From the NCBI RefSeq assembly GCF_036884655.1, contig NC_088355.1, forward strand, positions 23,219,501 through 23,283,500: a stretch of 64,000 nucleotides of DNA. Reading direction: 5' to 3'. The translations under genes were made by a program, and so were the position numbers. The DNA comes from Musa acuminata AAA Group (taxonomy: Eukaryota > Streptophyta > Magnoliopsida > Zingiberales > Musaceae). Below are positions 1 to 11,755 of this stretch, one piece after another. Numbering within the stretch: the stretch's first letter is position 1; every line of letters begins with the position of its first letter. The notes beneath the pieces are model-generated. The model searched no databases. It was not told the DNA's origin and saw only the letters and a list, made by a program, of their open reading frames with translations.

Positions 1-385
1 GCGGATCAATCAGTGAACTCATTCTCCAATGAGCACCTGTACTGTATCCCTAGTGTCCCTACACGAGCAGCTATGAGACCAGCTGCATCCATCATATGGA
101 CGGGTATACAGCACACCAGTCTATCCGGTTATCACGATGTCCCTCTCGAGTAACCTATGACCGGGATTATTTAGGATATGTGTTTAAAGGTGAATCGATC
201 TCATTATCGTGATCTCATCACGATCCGATTCCCATTGCACAAATCCAAGGACATCACAATATATATGCATTTATGCAATAGTTATAAAGTGATATACGCC
301 AAAATATAATAAGCAAAAAGATTCTGTATCAAGTCACACGTGCCATCACTCACGTGATTGGCTTGCTGGGCACTTATGACTAGCA
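1..385 (-). mobile_element. End of a Tork/Angela-like Copia LTR (Cop-A family), truncated by window edge
   Basis: This stretch matches, almost base for base, the right-hand part of the Cop-A family LTRs at 28648-29030, 35739-36124, 55045-55430 and 62215-62600, and it ends with the same terminus (ATGACTAGCA). In sense orientation it is the start of U3, so the element reads leftwards. It abuts a Sirevirus LTR at 386, so it was inserted into that LTR. Whether it is a solo LTR or the 5' LTR of a full element lying to the left cannot be seen. The expected left-hand target duplication (CAACC or similar) is outside the window. Confidence 0.93.
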
Positions 386-538
386 CAACCGCCCCTGATA
401 GAGGTGGCACCGCCCAGAGGCTCAGTCTTCGAGCTCTGCCAAGAGGTGCAACCGCCCCAGTCAGGAGGTGCAACCGCCTGATCCCGGAATTCCGGGAATT
501 GACAGATTTGAGCTCCAAATTTGAACTGGGTTGGGGCC

Positions 539-546
539 TATAAATA
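539..546 (+). promoter_or_regulatory. TATA box of the Sirevirus LTR
   Basis: TATAAATA lies in the same context (GGGGCCTATAAATACCCC) as in the Sire-D and Sire-E LTRs, just downstream of the palindromic repeats. It marks the U3/R boundary region. Confidence 0.75.
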
Positions 547-1322
547 CCCCACTCATTTAGCACTGAAAGCACAGAACACACACTCGAAATCTTGCTGTCT
601 TTCTGTGTTTCTTAGAGCTCAAAACTGCTAGTTCTCCTCTTTCTATTCTTCAAGTTTGAGTTGTAAAGAGAGGAGAGAAAACTTCTATAAGGGTTGTCTC
701 CTAAGCCCGTCAAAAGGAGTGAATCAGTAAGAGGGTGGTTGGCCTTCGCCTATTGAAGGAAGGCCTCTAGTTGACGTCGGTGACCTCGTCGGTGGAGGAA
801 GCCAAAAGTGGAGTAGGTCAAGATTGACCGAACCACTCTAAATCTCGGTTTGCATTTCCTTTGAGTATTTTACCTTCACTACAAACTTCTCAATAGCTTA
901 CTGCCCTCTGCGATTTTACGAACGAGTTTCAAGGTTCAGACGTAAATCTGCGTTTAGACATAAATCTGCATTTAGACATAAATCGACTTTCCTCGTACAA
1001 TCATCATATTTCAGTTTACGTTTACGTTTTGATTTCAATCATAACTGTTTATTGCCTTTTGCGATCTTACGAATAAGTTTCTAAGTTCAGAATTTTTCGA
1101 ATCTACGTTTAGACGTAAATCGGCTTTTCTCGTACGATCATCATATTTCAGTTTACGTTTACGTTTTGATTTCAATCATAACTGCTTACTGCCTTCTGCG
1201 ATCTTACGAACAAGTTTCTAAGTTCAAAACTTTCTAAATCTGCACTTAGACATAAATCGTTTTTTATCGAACGAACGCAGCTTTCGTTTTAATCGTTGAA
1301 AAATTTCCGCTGCACTAATTCA

Positions 1323-1348
1323 CCCCCCCCCCCCCCCCCCCCCCCCCC
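1323..1348 (+). repeat. 26-bp poly-C run near the LTR end
   Basis: An uninterrupted C homopolymer stands where the other Sirevirus LTRs in this window have roughly 8 to 11 C (for example 44079-44088). It sits about 23 bp before the LTR terminus. Confidence 0.9.
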
Positions 1349-1371
1349 TCTTAGTGCTCTCGATCCTAACA

Positions 1372-2333
1372 GCCCTCGCCAAAGTTGGCAAAACTCAGGA
1401 AGCAGTTAGGTGAACTGCTTAGCCGTGGTCTCATCCGCAGCTCTAAAGTACCTTTCGGAGCTCCAGTTCTCTTCCAGAAGAAATAAGATGGGAGCCTCCG
1501 ATTATGCGTCGACTACCGAGCCCTCAACAAAGTGACAGTGAAGAACAAGTATCCCATCCTGCTCATTGTGGACTTGTTCGACCAATTGGACAAAGCCAAG
1601 TATTTCTCAAAACTCGACCTTCGGTCGGGGTATTGGCAGGTTCGCATTTCTGAAGGCGACGTAGCGAAGACTACTTGTATGATCAGGTATGGAGCATTTG
1701 AGTTCTTGGTGATGCCTTTTGGCTTAACTAACACTCCGGTCACGTTTTGCACTCTCATGAACTAGTTATTCAAGGAGTATTTGGATAAGTTCGTGGTCGT
1801 CTACTTGGACGATATCGTCGTCTACAGTCAAACGCTCGAGGAGCACGTCAAACACCTTCGGACAATTTTCAAGGTTCTCAGGGAAAACACTTTGTTCGTG
1901 AAAAGGGGGAAATGCTACATTGCTCAAACTGATATCTTATTCTTGGGACATCAAATCGGTGATGGCTCCATTTGAATAGATAAGTTGAAGGTGCAAGTGG
2001 TTGCGGAATGGTGAACTCCAAAGAAGGTGCCAGAGTTGAGATCCTTCCTTGGTTTCGTCAACTATTATCGACGCTTCATAGCGGGATATTCGAAGCGTGC
2101 AACCCCATTGACGGAGTTGCTAAAGGAGCAGCCTTGGAAGTGGTCTGACAAATATGAAATAGCATTCCAAGATCTAAAGGCTGCTGTTATGGAAGAACCA
2201 GTGCTCAAATTGCCAGACTATGGGGAGCCTTTTGAAGTCCATACAGATGCTTCAGACTTTGCTATTGGGGGAGTACTCATGCAGGAGGGTCCTCCGGTGG
2301 CCTACGAGAGCCGCAAACTCAATGAGACCGAGT
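1372..2333 (+). pseudogene. Gyp-I reverse transcriptase and start of RNase H (decayed)
   Basis: The frame from about 1373 encodes Ty3-type RT. Visible landmarks are GLIRSS and PFGAPV, then [11 protein letters not shown], the palm motif [20 protein letters not shown], the catalytic box VYLDDIVVYS (about 1800-1828), FLGHQI, and connection/RNase H start [11 protein letters not shown]. Stops interrupt it at 1484-1486, 1763-1765, about 1973-1975 and about 2012. Those at 1763 and later are explained by CAG-to-TAG or CGA-to-TGA changes. The frame breaks off at 2333 in the RNase H domain where Dwarf-J entered, and continues at 37577 and beyond. Confidence 0.92.
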
Positions 2334-2779
2334 TGTCATAGACTTAGCTGGTTTTGCCTAAGTCGTCCGACATCCTTGCGTATCCGTCCGCAAAGGTCAG
2401 CCTCCCCGAAGCCTCAAATTGTCCCTTAGGACCAACAAAAGAGAGAACGGGTTAGAGAGAACGCCTCAATCAGGATCCACAAGCAAACATCTCTGAAAAA
2501 TACTTCATAGACAATGCAAATTACAAACAGACTTTACAAGCTCTAAACAGTTGCACAACAAAGGGTAAAATGGTCCATTATAGACCAAAAATCTCTCACA
2601 CGTGTCCACTTGACACAACATTTATTTACAAGCCTAAAGAGACCACCAATCTAACTAAAATGGGACTATTAAGCCTTTGGTCGTCCCTCTACATGTTGTA
2701 CAAGGCATGAACATGCCAAAAGACACGAACATACATAAGCATTACATCAAACATCTTGTTTAGAAGTTTGTCCGTGACA
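2334..2779 (-). repeat. 3' LTR of Dwarf-J
   Basis: This 446-bp copy is the same length as 37131-37576 and closely similar to it. Its left terminus reads TGTCATAGAC against the inferred TGTCACGGAC, a CG-to-TA change typical of methylated-cytosine decay. The right end is GTCCGTGACA. Confidence 0.9.
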
Positions 2780-2795
2780 TTCTCCCTCACTTATT
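2780..2795 (-). other. Polypurine tract of Dwarf-J
   Basis: Read on the minus strand this is AATAAGTGAGGGAGAA directly upstream of the 3' LTR, the expected plus-strand priming site. It is close to the tract of Gyp-I at 39350-39363. Confidence 0.8.
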
Positions 2796-5424
2796 CCTTC
2801 AACGTCCTCGTTGAAGCCTTTGTCGACACTGCAACTCCTCGCCTTTGCTGAGTCTTCAATCTTCTGCTCCAGCTACAATGCGCCTCTTGGCTCCCATCTG
2901 CTCTCCACTGTCGTTTTTGAGTAGTCGAACCTTTGATCCGCCATGCTGCTTCAACTCACCAATGACTTTGACTCTGGTGTGGGGTTGGTTGAGTTGTGCT
3001 GATCCTTATTGATTCCTGCGGATCTTCCAAATGAAGGAAAAGACCATCCTTACTGCGCGAGTCTCTCAAATGCATTATGCTCTTTGAACCAAGTGGATGC
3101 TTGTTGGAGCTTTTAACGAGCATCGTCTCGCAAACTTCTGAAGTTTTGGGTCCTTTCTCCACAAAATTTGCTCATTGACTCTTCTTTCACTTAGTTGTCA
3201 TATCCAAGTAGGTTCGCATCACTTCCGCTTTCGATTGGTATTTCATTGGGAAATGAAGCGGACAATCTACTCTCAGTAACACTAATCATCATTGGTGAGG
3301 ACTTGACAACTATTGTCTTCCATTATCTTCGAAGGGTCTTTGAACATATGCAGAGCTCCTCTGTTGGATAGATAAGAGAATTGGGGTACTCGGTTTCGCC
3401 CATTCTCTTAAGAGTTGAGAAGGCAAAGGTTACTTGACTTCGCCCGCCTCCTCGAGGTTGTACTCCATGCATCGAGCTGGTTACTAGCCTTCGCCTGCTC
3501 TTTGCTCACACTTCTGAAGCACTTGAAGTGTTTGCACTCCTAGAGTTGAGTTAGCTACTGTGATTCACCTTCTCAATGCCATCGAACTTCTGGAATGCGG
3601 GAAGTTTTCACCCCAACTTGGAGTAATTTTCTAATAGATGAGGTCGCCTCTGGGATTATACCGTCTTCTCCATCAACCTTGCTGCCTACTCCCCTGAGTA
3701 GTGAAGGTATAGTACCACGTACTGCCTACTTTGTTCCTTGGTCGTGCACTCTTGCATGACCCGAAGTCCTTCACTTTCGGCTATCTTGATGAGAAACTTG
3801 TTGACACCGGTCTTATGAAGTTTCTTGGCCTCTGCCCCTCAGCCTTGTCACGGTACTTGGAGATTGCCTCTGCACGTTCCACCTCCTCGGTCCCTTTCAC
3901 GACCAAGCGCTCTCCCTCCATGAGAGCAAGGGATCAATGACTTTCACGGAAGTCCCCCCTCTATGGTACCATGGCGCTACCATGCCCATGGCCCTACTAT
4001 CCGTCGCCTCGCATCTGCATCCCTTTTCTTCACAATCAGTAGATATGTCTCTGTGGCACTCCTCTAAGTCCACCTCCATTCTAACTGATGCTTGATTTTG
4101 GGTAGCTAAGTCCCTCTAGACTCGTCATCGCTTCCTCACCCCTTTCGACCCCCTGCTTCAACACCTCTGTGTTCTCCAAGTAGCTCCCTCTGGTCGATGG
4201 AAAGATAGACTGCAACTCCCATGCATGGCCTCTACCATCACATTGTAGGGTTTGCACCGATTCTATTCTCCTTAGCTTCCTTGGTGGCAATGTTCGCTTA
4301 CTCGACCTTGTCCTCTGACTTGCTGGGCTCCCTTAAGCGAATATGAGCTCTGGAGCAGTCCAACTCTCTAGTTGCTTTGATCATACCTTTGTATGATCAA
4401 GCCCCTCCCATGGGACTCACTGGTACTTGCATTTGAACTTTTCCCTTGGTGGAACCTAGCCCCCATATGTTGATGACCAAGGTTTTCATCCGATGCAAAA
4501 TTCGATGCACGCACGGAAGACCCACCTCTGCGGTACCATTGCCTTCACTCCTTGAATCCATAGCCCTTCTTGCCATCATGTTGTTCACCGAAGTGGAGCT
4601 TCTAGTAGCTCCCGATCATACCTCCATATGATCTAGTCCTTCACGGGACTAGATCGTGTGTATCGCATTTGCCACGAACTGTTCCACCACGATCCGCTGC
4701 ACCATGTCGCCTCCTGGTGACATCTCTATTACATTCTGATCCTTGTGGGATGAACTCGAATTGTGAACCCTCCATGTGTGGCCTCTGCCAATACATCGCA
4801 GGGTCTCTTCCACCTTCGATTTTGTTCGCTCCTTTGGCAATCGACCTTCATCAACCCACTCTTGGGTCACACCTAGATTAAGCACCGCTCTAGGACAGTC
4901 CGTCGCCTAGTAGCTCTCGAAGTCCACCGACTTCACTGTAATTTGTGCACCATTGTCTGGATCTTGGGCCTCTGCCCCTACCAGCATAATCTCTGCTGTG
5001 CACCGCTTCCTTCATGGCAACTTGAATGGCAACACTGTGGCATATTCTTCAAGAGTTCCCATCTCTAAGTCCTCTTGCCCTGTGCTAAGGCCTTCTGAAC
5101 CCAACTTCGCCTCCACAAATTGAGTCGCCTTAGTTCCTCCAACAAATACTCCTCCGAGATAATGTGCATGTGCCCAGAAGCTCCCTTCGTCTTTGGCACC
5201 ATACAAGATGAGTCCGCTCCGACAGAATGAATGACCCATAGAACAACATGATCCTGCTCTTGCCTCTAGAAGAGTTCATGTCCTTGACCTCTGTCCAAGG
5301 AAAGCACTATGCCTCCGCTCCATGTTCCATCTTCTATGTTGGCTCCCTTCAAGCGGCTTGGGTACTTTGCCAAGTTACACCCAAGTTGCTCCGCTCCTCG
5401 TTTTTGTATTGAGTTGATGGTGGC
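2780..5424 (-). other. Internal region of Dwarf-J, 3' part, no recognisable gene
   Basis: About 2.6 kb of mixed-composition DNA with only short open frames (60-80 codons) on either strand. I see no retrotransposon protein motif. Two diverged minus-strand units resemble each other: 4200-4275 (TLQCDGRGHAWELQS if translated) and 4745-4830 (TLRCIGRGHTWRVHN). Other phrases, such as GATCATAC with CATATG nearby, recur at about 4380-4400 and 4610-4635, so an old internal duplication is likely. A possible short helical frame (VERAEAISKYRDKAEGQ) lies near 3835-3885 on the minus strand. I cannot assign a function to any of it. Confidence 0.55.
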
Positions 5425-8192
5425 TGTCACGCCCCCCCCCCCGAATTTAATTCTCATTTAGGAGGTGTGAACCTAATTCAAGATTGATAATATTTAATTC
5501 AACAAACAATCCAGGATCCAATCACACATTTGAGGTCACTAAGAAAAAAAACATTCAAGTCATTCACCTCTACAATTCACAATTCATAAAAACTGTGCAG
5601 TCTATAATCATACATTATGTCACTAGATGATTCTTAAAATCCAAAAGCAACTTAACTAAACCATGACTATATCATAAATCCATAAGCGTGGCAATTAATG
5701 CAATCGCAAAACCAACATGTACTACATGTTTATATCAGTACATAGTTTAGACCTAACATTTGCAAAATCCTGACATAAGAGGTACTTCTCAAATATTTAC
5801 AAGATACATTAATCTAGATTTGTCATTAATATTTCATTACACCCAAAAAGAACTTATACAACATCAACCTATCAAGTACAAAATATTTGCCCCAAAATCT
5901 TCTAGTCTTCCACTGCCTCGACCCAATTTACACATTTTAGTGAGCGATAAGCTATCCTAAAAAATTTATATAGCAACGGGGTGAGCATATAAAGCTCAGC
6001 AAATGACTAACATATCCATAGCAAAGAGGACAGTTTTCAAACAAATGAGGTATCAAAATACAAAGCAGAGATACAAGATCAAACAGTAGCATGTTTTGTT
6101 TGAATACAGAATTACAATATCGTATCGTTCGAAGCACGTTTTATTCATACAATCGAGGAAAGGTAATTGGAGCATATCATTGGCATAAGGAGCATATCGA
6201 TGACATATGGTAGCTTTCAAGGTATAACAAAGACTTATAACATTTCAGAAATATATCAAAGAGCAAAACATGAATAGAAGCTTAAATGTCACATGACGAT
6301 GCATTCATTTCATTCTTATCCAAAGCATGCATAGAAACATAGCCAAAGCTTTGGATATCATATCAAACACATAGAAGGTGAAGTGAGATCATAACATAAT
6401 ATGGTCCATCCATTTCTGAATGACCAACAAACACAAGTCTCCCACGTCTGGGAGCTCCATCCACCCACGTCTGAGTGAAGTCATAGGGGGCCGGCAAAGC
6501 ATCGCGGGCTCTAAGCATAACTCCCGTTACCATTTTTAGCAAAGGTTCATATTTATCCCACAAACACCGGAGTATAAAGGGACAGTATGAATAATGAAAT
6601 TAGCATATATTGGAAGCACATGCAGAACAACGAAATGTACATATGCCTTTCGAGTCAATACGATACAAACATAATCTTTCACAATGTATTTAGATTTGAA
6701 AGGAAACAAAAGCAAGAGCATACAAGGATTTCAAGAAACCATATATAGCTCAATTGAAATAAGAAAGTTAGATAATTTCAATGTCCAAAGAAATGAAGCT
6801 GGAAGAGGCACATATCGAAAGCAAATGCGGAACAATGGGATGCATGTGTCGAATCATTACGATGCAAACATGATCTTTAGATGATAGCTGCAGATGTACA
6901 AATAAATAAGGACAAAAGTATACAAGAATTTAAGGTATAATCTAAAGCTTAAATGAAGTAAGAGTTTTTGCCGAAATCGATTTCCAAAGAGAAGAAACAA
7001 GGAAAGCCGAAATCGACCAAAGCTCGATTCTGGCAGAATTTGATAGGAACATTGTATGAACTATTTGGACAACCAATTATACTCCAATTTATACAAAATA
7101 GGTGTCATTAGAAATATTTGTCAATATAGTTTTAGGCAAATCATGTTTAATAAGAATTGGAATTTACATCAGGGAATTACAGATAATTTCGTAGCGAAAG
7201 GTCTTAAAATATTAGCTCTGTTTTACTGAATCCATAGGGTCGATGGAAGCAGATGTTTCAGTTAGTAATTGTACTCCAAAAATTTCAAATCAAGTATATA
7301 CAGAAAGCATTTTGAGTCTAGCTTCGAATAAATCATACTTTGTACGAATTTGATTTCACAGCAGAAAGTTATAAGTAGTTAAGCAACAAGAGGTCAAAAA
7401 TTTCAGTCCCTGTTTTGCAGAATCTGTAGGGTTACTTTAAACAGAAGTCTTAGTAGGCATTTAAACTCCAAATCATTTGATCTTAGTATCAAAATAAATA
7501 TTTTTTTGTCTACTTTCAAATGGAATAGGTCTTGTATAAATCAGAGTTTATTACAAAATGTTATGACTGAAACATTGCAGAGAGGTCAGATTACCTAAAA
7601 ATTACAGATTCATAGCTTTATATCAAAACGAAAAAAGGTCTAGTTCTCAGTTGAAATCTTTCAAATTTTGCAGAATAAAAATGGAAAAAGAGATTAAGGT
7701 TACTGTGGGATGGGGTTAGAACACTTTCCTTAAAATGATTTGAATCCCAAATATGGGAAAATTGATGAAAAACCTCAAGCTCTTCTTCTTCTTCTTCTTC
7801 TTCTTCTTCTTTTCTCAAACTCACGTTGGCTGCAACTCTTCATGTTTGTTTTCTTTAACCTTTCATCTAATTATTTGGGTTTTGGCTAATGCAAAAGTTG
7901 CAATGTGTCATGCATGCATGAAAGGGGCTAGGTGTCATCTTTAGAGCAAAGATAAGTGGCACCAACCTTAGGTTAGCTAGTGACACATATCCACTATATT
8001 TTTTTTTCTTTTTCTTTTTTTTAAACTTAAATCTGAATCTTTCATAAATTATATCAAACTTCTAATATTTACTCTTAGGTCCCTAGCCATAAACTTTTAA
8101 TATAATATCATTGAATATAAAATAATTATTAAATAACCCTTATTTTTACAAACAAACCTTTTACTAAATTTTCAAAAATAGGGGATGTTACA
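5425..8192 (-). repeat. 3' LTR of Gyp-G
   Basis: The 2768-bp LTR matches 24750-27505 over its full length. Differences include a longer CTT run (about 7782-7812) and a longer C run near 5432-5442. It contains the paired phrases CCCACGTCTGGGAG and CCCACGTCTGAG (about 6447-6476), also found in Solo-H. No gene is seen in it. The short open frames present are shared by chance with the other LTR. Confidence 0.92.
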
Positions 8193-8206
8193 CTCTCCCC
8201 TCCTTA
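8193..8206 (-). other. Polypurine tract of Gyp-G
   Basis: On the minus strand the sequence AAGGAGGGGAGAG lies immediately upstream of the LTR start TGTAACATCC. Confidence 0.8.
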
Positions 8207-8221
8207 AAAAAAAAATTTAGT

Positions 8222-9384
8222 CCTCTAAATTTATCATACCTTATTCGACGAAAAGCTCCCAAGTTGTTTCCTCTCCAGAATGATATCTCTAGATCACTTT
8301 AACTAGAGGGGTAACCCGATTCCTCAAGATCTTTTCTTTTTTTTTTATCAACAATCTGAGTGGGCTCTTCCACATAAGACAAGTCTTTATCAATCACCAT
8401 CGGCTCATACTTAATGATATGAGAGGGATCAGGTATATACTTTCTGATCATTGAAACATAAAATATATCATGGATATGGCATAATGATGGTGGCAAGGCA
8501 ATCCTGTAAGCGGCAGAACCAACCCTCTCAAGAATCTCAAAAGGTCCAATAAATCTTGGGCTTAACTTTCCTTTCTTCCCAAATCTTACAATGCCTTTAG
8601 AAGGGGAGACCTTCAGGAATACAAAATCCCCGATTTTAAACTCAATATTTCATCTTCTGTTATCAGCATAACTCTTTTGACGACTCTGAGCAGTCTTTAA
8701 CCTTTTTCTTATAAGTTAAATTTTCTCAGTAGTCTCTTGTACTTTTTCTGGTGCTAATAACTTTCTGTCGCCAATTTCTTCCTAACATATAGGCGTTCTA
8801 CACTTTCGCCCATATAAAGCTTCATAAGGAGCCATTTGAATACTTGAATGATAACTATTATTGTAAGTGAACTCAATAAGAGAGATATCTTTATCCCATT
8901 CACCTTTCCAATCCATAACATAGGCTCGAAGCAAATCCTCAAGTGTTTAAATAGTTATTTCTGATTGACCATCAGTTTGAGGGTGATAAGCAGTGCTAAA
9001 CTTGACTTTAGTACCAATAGATTCCTGTAACCTTCTCTAAAATCTAGATAGAAATCTAGAGTCTTTGTCAGAGATTATCTCCTTTGGAACACCATGAAGT
9101 CTTACTATTTCATTTATATATAAATCTGCAAGCCTATCAAGAGAATAAGTCATATTGATCGGTAGAAAATGTGCAGATTTCGTTAACCTATCAATGATAA
9201 CCCAAATAGCATCATGGTTTCTAGAAGTTCGGGGTAGTCCTGAAATAAAGTCCATGGTAATACATTCACATTTCCATTCAGGAATATCTAAAGGTTGCAA
9301 CAAACCTCCAGGTCTTTGGTGTTCTGCTTTGATTTGCTGACAAGTCAAACGCTTTGAAACATATCTTGCAATCTCCTTCTTCAT
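8222..9384 (-). pseudogene. Gyp-G integrase core and chromodomain-like C-terminus (decayed)
   Basis: Read leftwards from 9384. The second zinc-binding Cys pair is damaged (KRLTCQQ, where the family normally has CLTCQQ). The catalytic core has D in MDFISGLP, D in ISDKDSRF and E in QTDGQSE (about 8960-9010). A C-terminal segment follows with IHDIFYVSM and RKYIPDPSHI (about 8410-8480), then VKVI and EETTWE (about 8240-8310), which is the chromodomain-like end. In-frame stops and frame changes occur after about 9040 and at about 8302. Integrase inserts the cDNA, and the chromodomain-like tail of such elements is thought to steer them to heterochromatin. This copy is inactive. Confidence 0.85.
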
Positions 9385-9405
9385 GCCTTCCCACCAATAA
9401 TGACT

Positions 9406-10717
9406 TTAGAGATCTCTATACATCTTAGTGCTACCAGGATGCATGGTGTACTTTGAATTATGACCATCCCTCAGGATTTGATCTTTGATATCTGAGTCAT
9501 TTGGAACACATATTCTATCCTTAAATCTCAATAAGCCATCCTCTGAAACTCGAAAATTCACTTTCAATCCCTTTTCTACTTCATTCCTTAAGCAGATCAA
9601 GCGTCGATCTTGTAGTTGTCCTCCTTTAATTTGTTGAATGAGATCAGATTGCACTTGGATGGAGGCCATTAATATCATTGAGTCTTGCCCTTTTCTCATA
9701 ACATTCGAATCATAATTCTCTTCTAATAACTTCAATTGCTTCACAACCAAAGTCGCCATAAAACTTGTAGATTTTCTACTAAGGGCATCTGCTACAACAT
9801 TAGCTTTACCCGGGTGATAACGAATGGTACAATCATAATCCTTCAGAAGTTCTATCCATCTCCGTTGTCTCATGTTTAACTCTTTTTGAGTAAAAATATA
9901 CTTTAAACTCTTATGATCAGTAAAGATTTCAAATGTTCGTCCATACAAGTATTGCCTCCAAATCTTTAGAGCAAAAACAATTGCTGCCAATTCCAAATCA
10001 TGAGTTGGATAATTTAGTTCATAACTCTTTAGTTGTCTAGAAGCATAAGCAATCACTTTCCCTTCTAGCATCAAAACACATCCAAGGCCCTTTCTTGAGG
10101 CATCAGTGTAAACCATAAATCCCTCATCACCACTTGGAATAGTGAGAATAGGGGCACTAGTCAATCTCCTTTTTAACACTTGAAAACTTTGCTCACAATC
10201 ATCACCTCATACAAATTTCACATTCTTTTGAGTGAGTTTGGTGAGAGGTTGAGAGATTCGAGAAAATCCCTCCACAAATCTCCTATAATAACCTGCCATA
10301 CCCAAGAAACTTCTAACTTCTGTCACGTTTAGTGGTACTTCCCACTTAACAACAGCTTCCACTTTCTTTGGATCAACAAATATACCCTTCCCTGAAATCA
10401 CATGGCCTAAGAAAGCAATTTCATTCAACCAAAATTCACATTTGCTGAACTTTGCATACTTCTTTTCTCTTAGTATGAATAATACATTTCTCAAGTGTTC
10501 CTCATGCTCCTGATTACTCCTTGAATATACTAATATGTCATCAATGAATACAATCACACAATCGTCCAAGAATGGCTGAAATATCCTATTCATCAGTTCC
10601 ATAAAAGCTGCAGGGGCATTAGTTAGACCAAAAGGCATCACTAAGAATTCATAGTGACCATATCAAGTTCTAAAAGCTATTTTTGGAATATCCTCCTTCA
10701 TGATCTTCAACTGATAG
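9406..10717 (-). pseudogene. Gyp-G RT (second half), RNase H and integrase zinc region (decayed)
   Basis: From 10717 leftwards the frame resumes RT within its palm domain (YQLKIMKEDIPKIAFRT, then a stop). It has [13 protein letters not shown] and the catalytic FIDDILVYS (about 10535-10560), then RNase H with D in [11 protein letters not shown] in [10 protein letters not shown] in [11 protein letters not shown] and D in [10 protein letters not shown]. The integrase zinc arm [18 protein letters not shown] follows near 9410. Stops fall between 10180 and 10206 and at 10660. All RNase H acidic residues are present, so decay here is modest. The N-terminal half of RT lies at 23211-24022, beyond Solo-H. 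Confidence 0.92.
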
Positions 10718-11405
10718 TGTCACGCCCCTCAAAATATCCATGATTTTTAAAATTTTCATCACAGACCAATCTAGGAGCCAAACTAACGTTTGAGGACACT
10801 GAAAAACATTCTATTCAAATTCACATCTATAAAACCTGTGCAGTTTATAATCATATATCACACCACTCGATAATTCACATTTATGGCAACCCAAGCCAAC
10901 TTGACAAACATGAACAACATTTATAAATCCACAAGTTAAATAAATTATACAATCAGAACTCCAACTATTCACCACAAGTTCATATCATCATAAATTAGAC
11001 TTAACATTCTGAAATTCCAAATAAGAGAGATCTCCTAACACTTTGACACAGTATATCCATTTCGGTTCATCGACAACATTTCATTACATACAAAACATAC
11101 TTATACAACAATATCATAATAACCAACCAGACTTGCCCATAATTCTGAATAGCTATCCACTGTCTCAGCCCAAATCAAACATCTGGAAGAGTGACAAGTT
11201 GACCTGAAAGATTTATATAACAACGGAGTGAGCCAAAAACAGCTCAGCAAGTGACAAAGCATATTCAGAACAAAAGGAACGGTTTGAAACGAGTAAGGTA
11301 TCATAATGCAAGGCAGAATACAAGAATTCTCAAGGATACCATCTCATTAGATACAAAATCATATGTATCATGTCATTCAAAATATATTTGATCCATAATG
11401 AATGA

Positions 11406-11755
11406 AGCACAGAGTAATTGGAGCATATCAATGGCATATAGGACATTTCATAATATATCAGTTCATAGCAAATGGAGCACAGAGTAATTGGAGCATATCA
11501 ATGGCAGATAGGACATTTTAGAACATATCAGTTCATAGCAAATGGAGCACAGAGTAATTGGAGCATATCAATGACAGATAGGACATTTCAGAACATATCA
11601 GTTCATAGCAAATGGAGCACAGAGTAATTGGAGCATATCAATGGCAGATAGGACATTTCATAACATATCAGTTCATAGCAAATGGAGCACAGAGTAATTT
11701 GAGCATATCAATGGCGTATGAAATGTTCCGGAGCATATCAATGACATATGGAACA
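11406..11755. repeat. 70-bp tandem repeat, about five copies
   Basis: The phrase AGCACAGAGTAATTGGAGC recurs at 11406, 11476, 11546, 11616 and 11686 (the last copy has TTTGAGC), exactly 70 bp apart. Each is followed by ATATCAATGgCA and GGACATTT. A single related unit is present in the Gyp-G LTR (about 6165-6215), so the array expanded inside Solo-H. Confidence 0.93.

Larger units (their letters stand above)
386..1371 (+). mobile_element. 3' part of a Sirevirus-type Copia LTR (partial)
   Basis: The stretch is colinear with the downstream part of the Sire-D and Sire-E LTRs. It has GGCGGTGCAACC-like palindromic repeats (about 388-482), a TATA box, a conserved R region (about 590-850), diverged copies of the TTTAGACGTAAA repeat (about 930-1260), a long C run and the LTR end CTAACA at 1371. 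It is followed directly by Gyp-I pol, not by a primer-binding site, so it is a 3' LTR or a solo LTR inserted into Gyp-I. Its first half is cut off by the Copia LTR at 1-385. It is more diverged from Sire-D and Sire-E than those are from each other. Confidence 0.9.

Noticed and set aside
4397..4885. Overlapping 60-80 codon frames in Dwarf-J as candidate genes
   Set aside because: Opposite-strand overlaps of similar length, no motif and no start context; kept only as a described non-coding interior.
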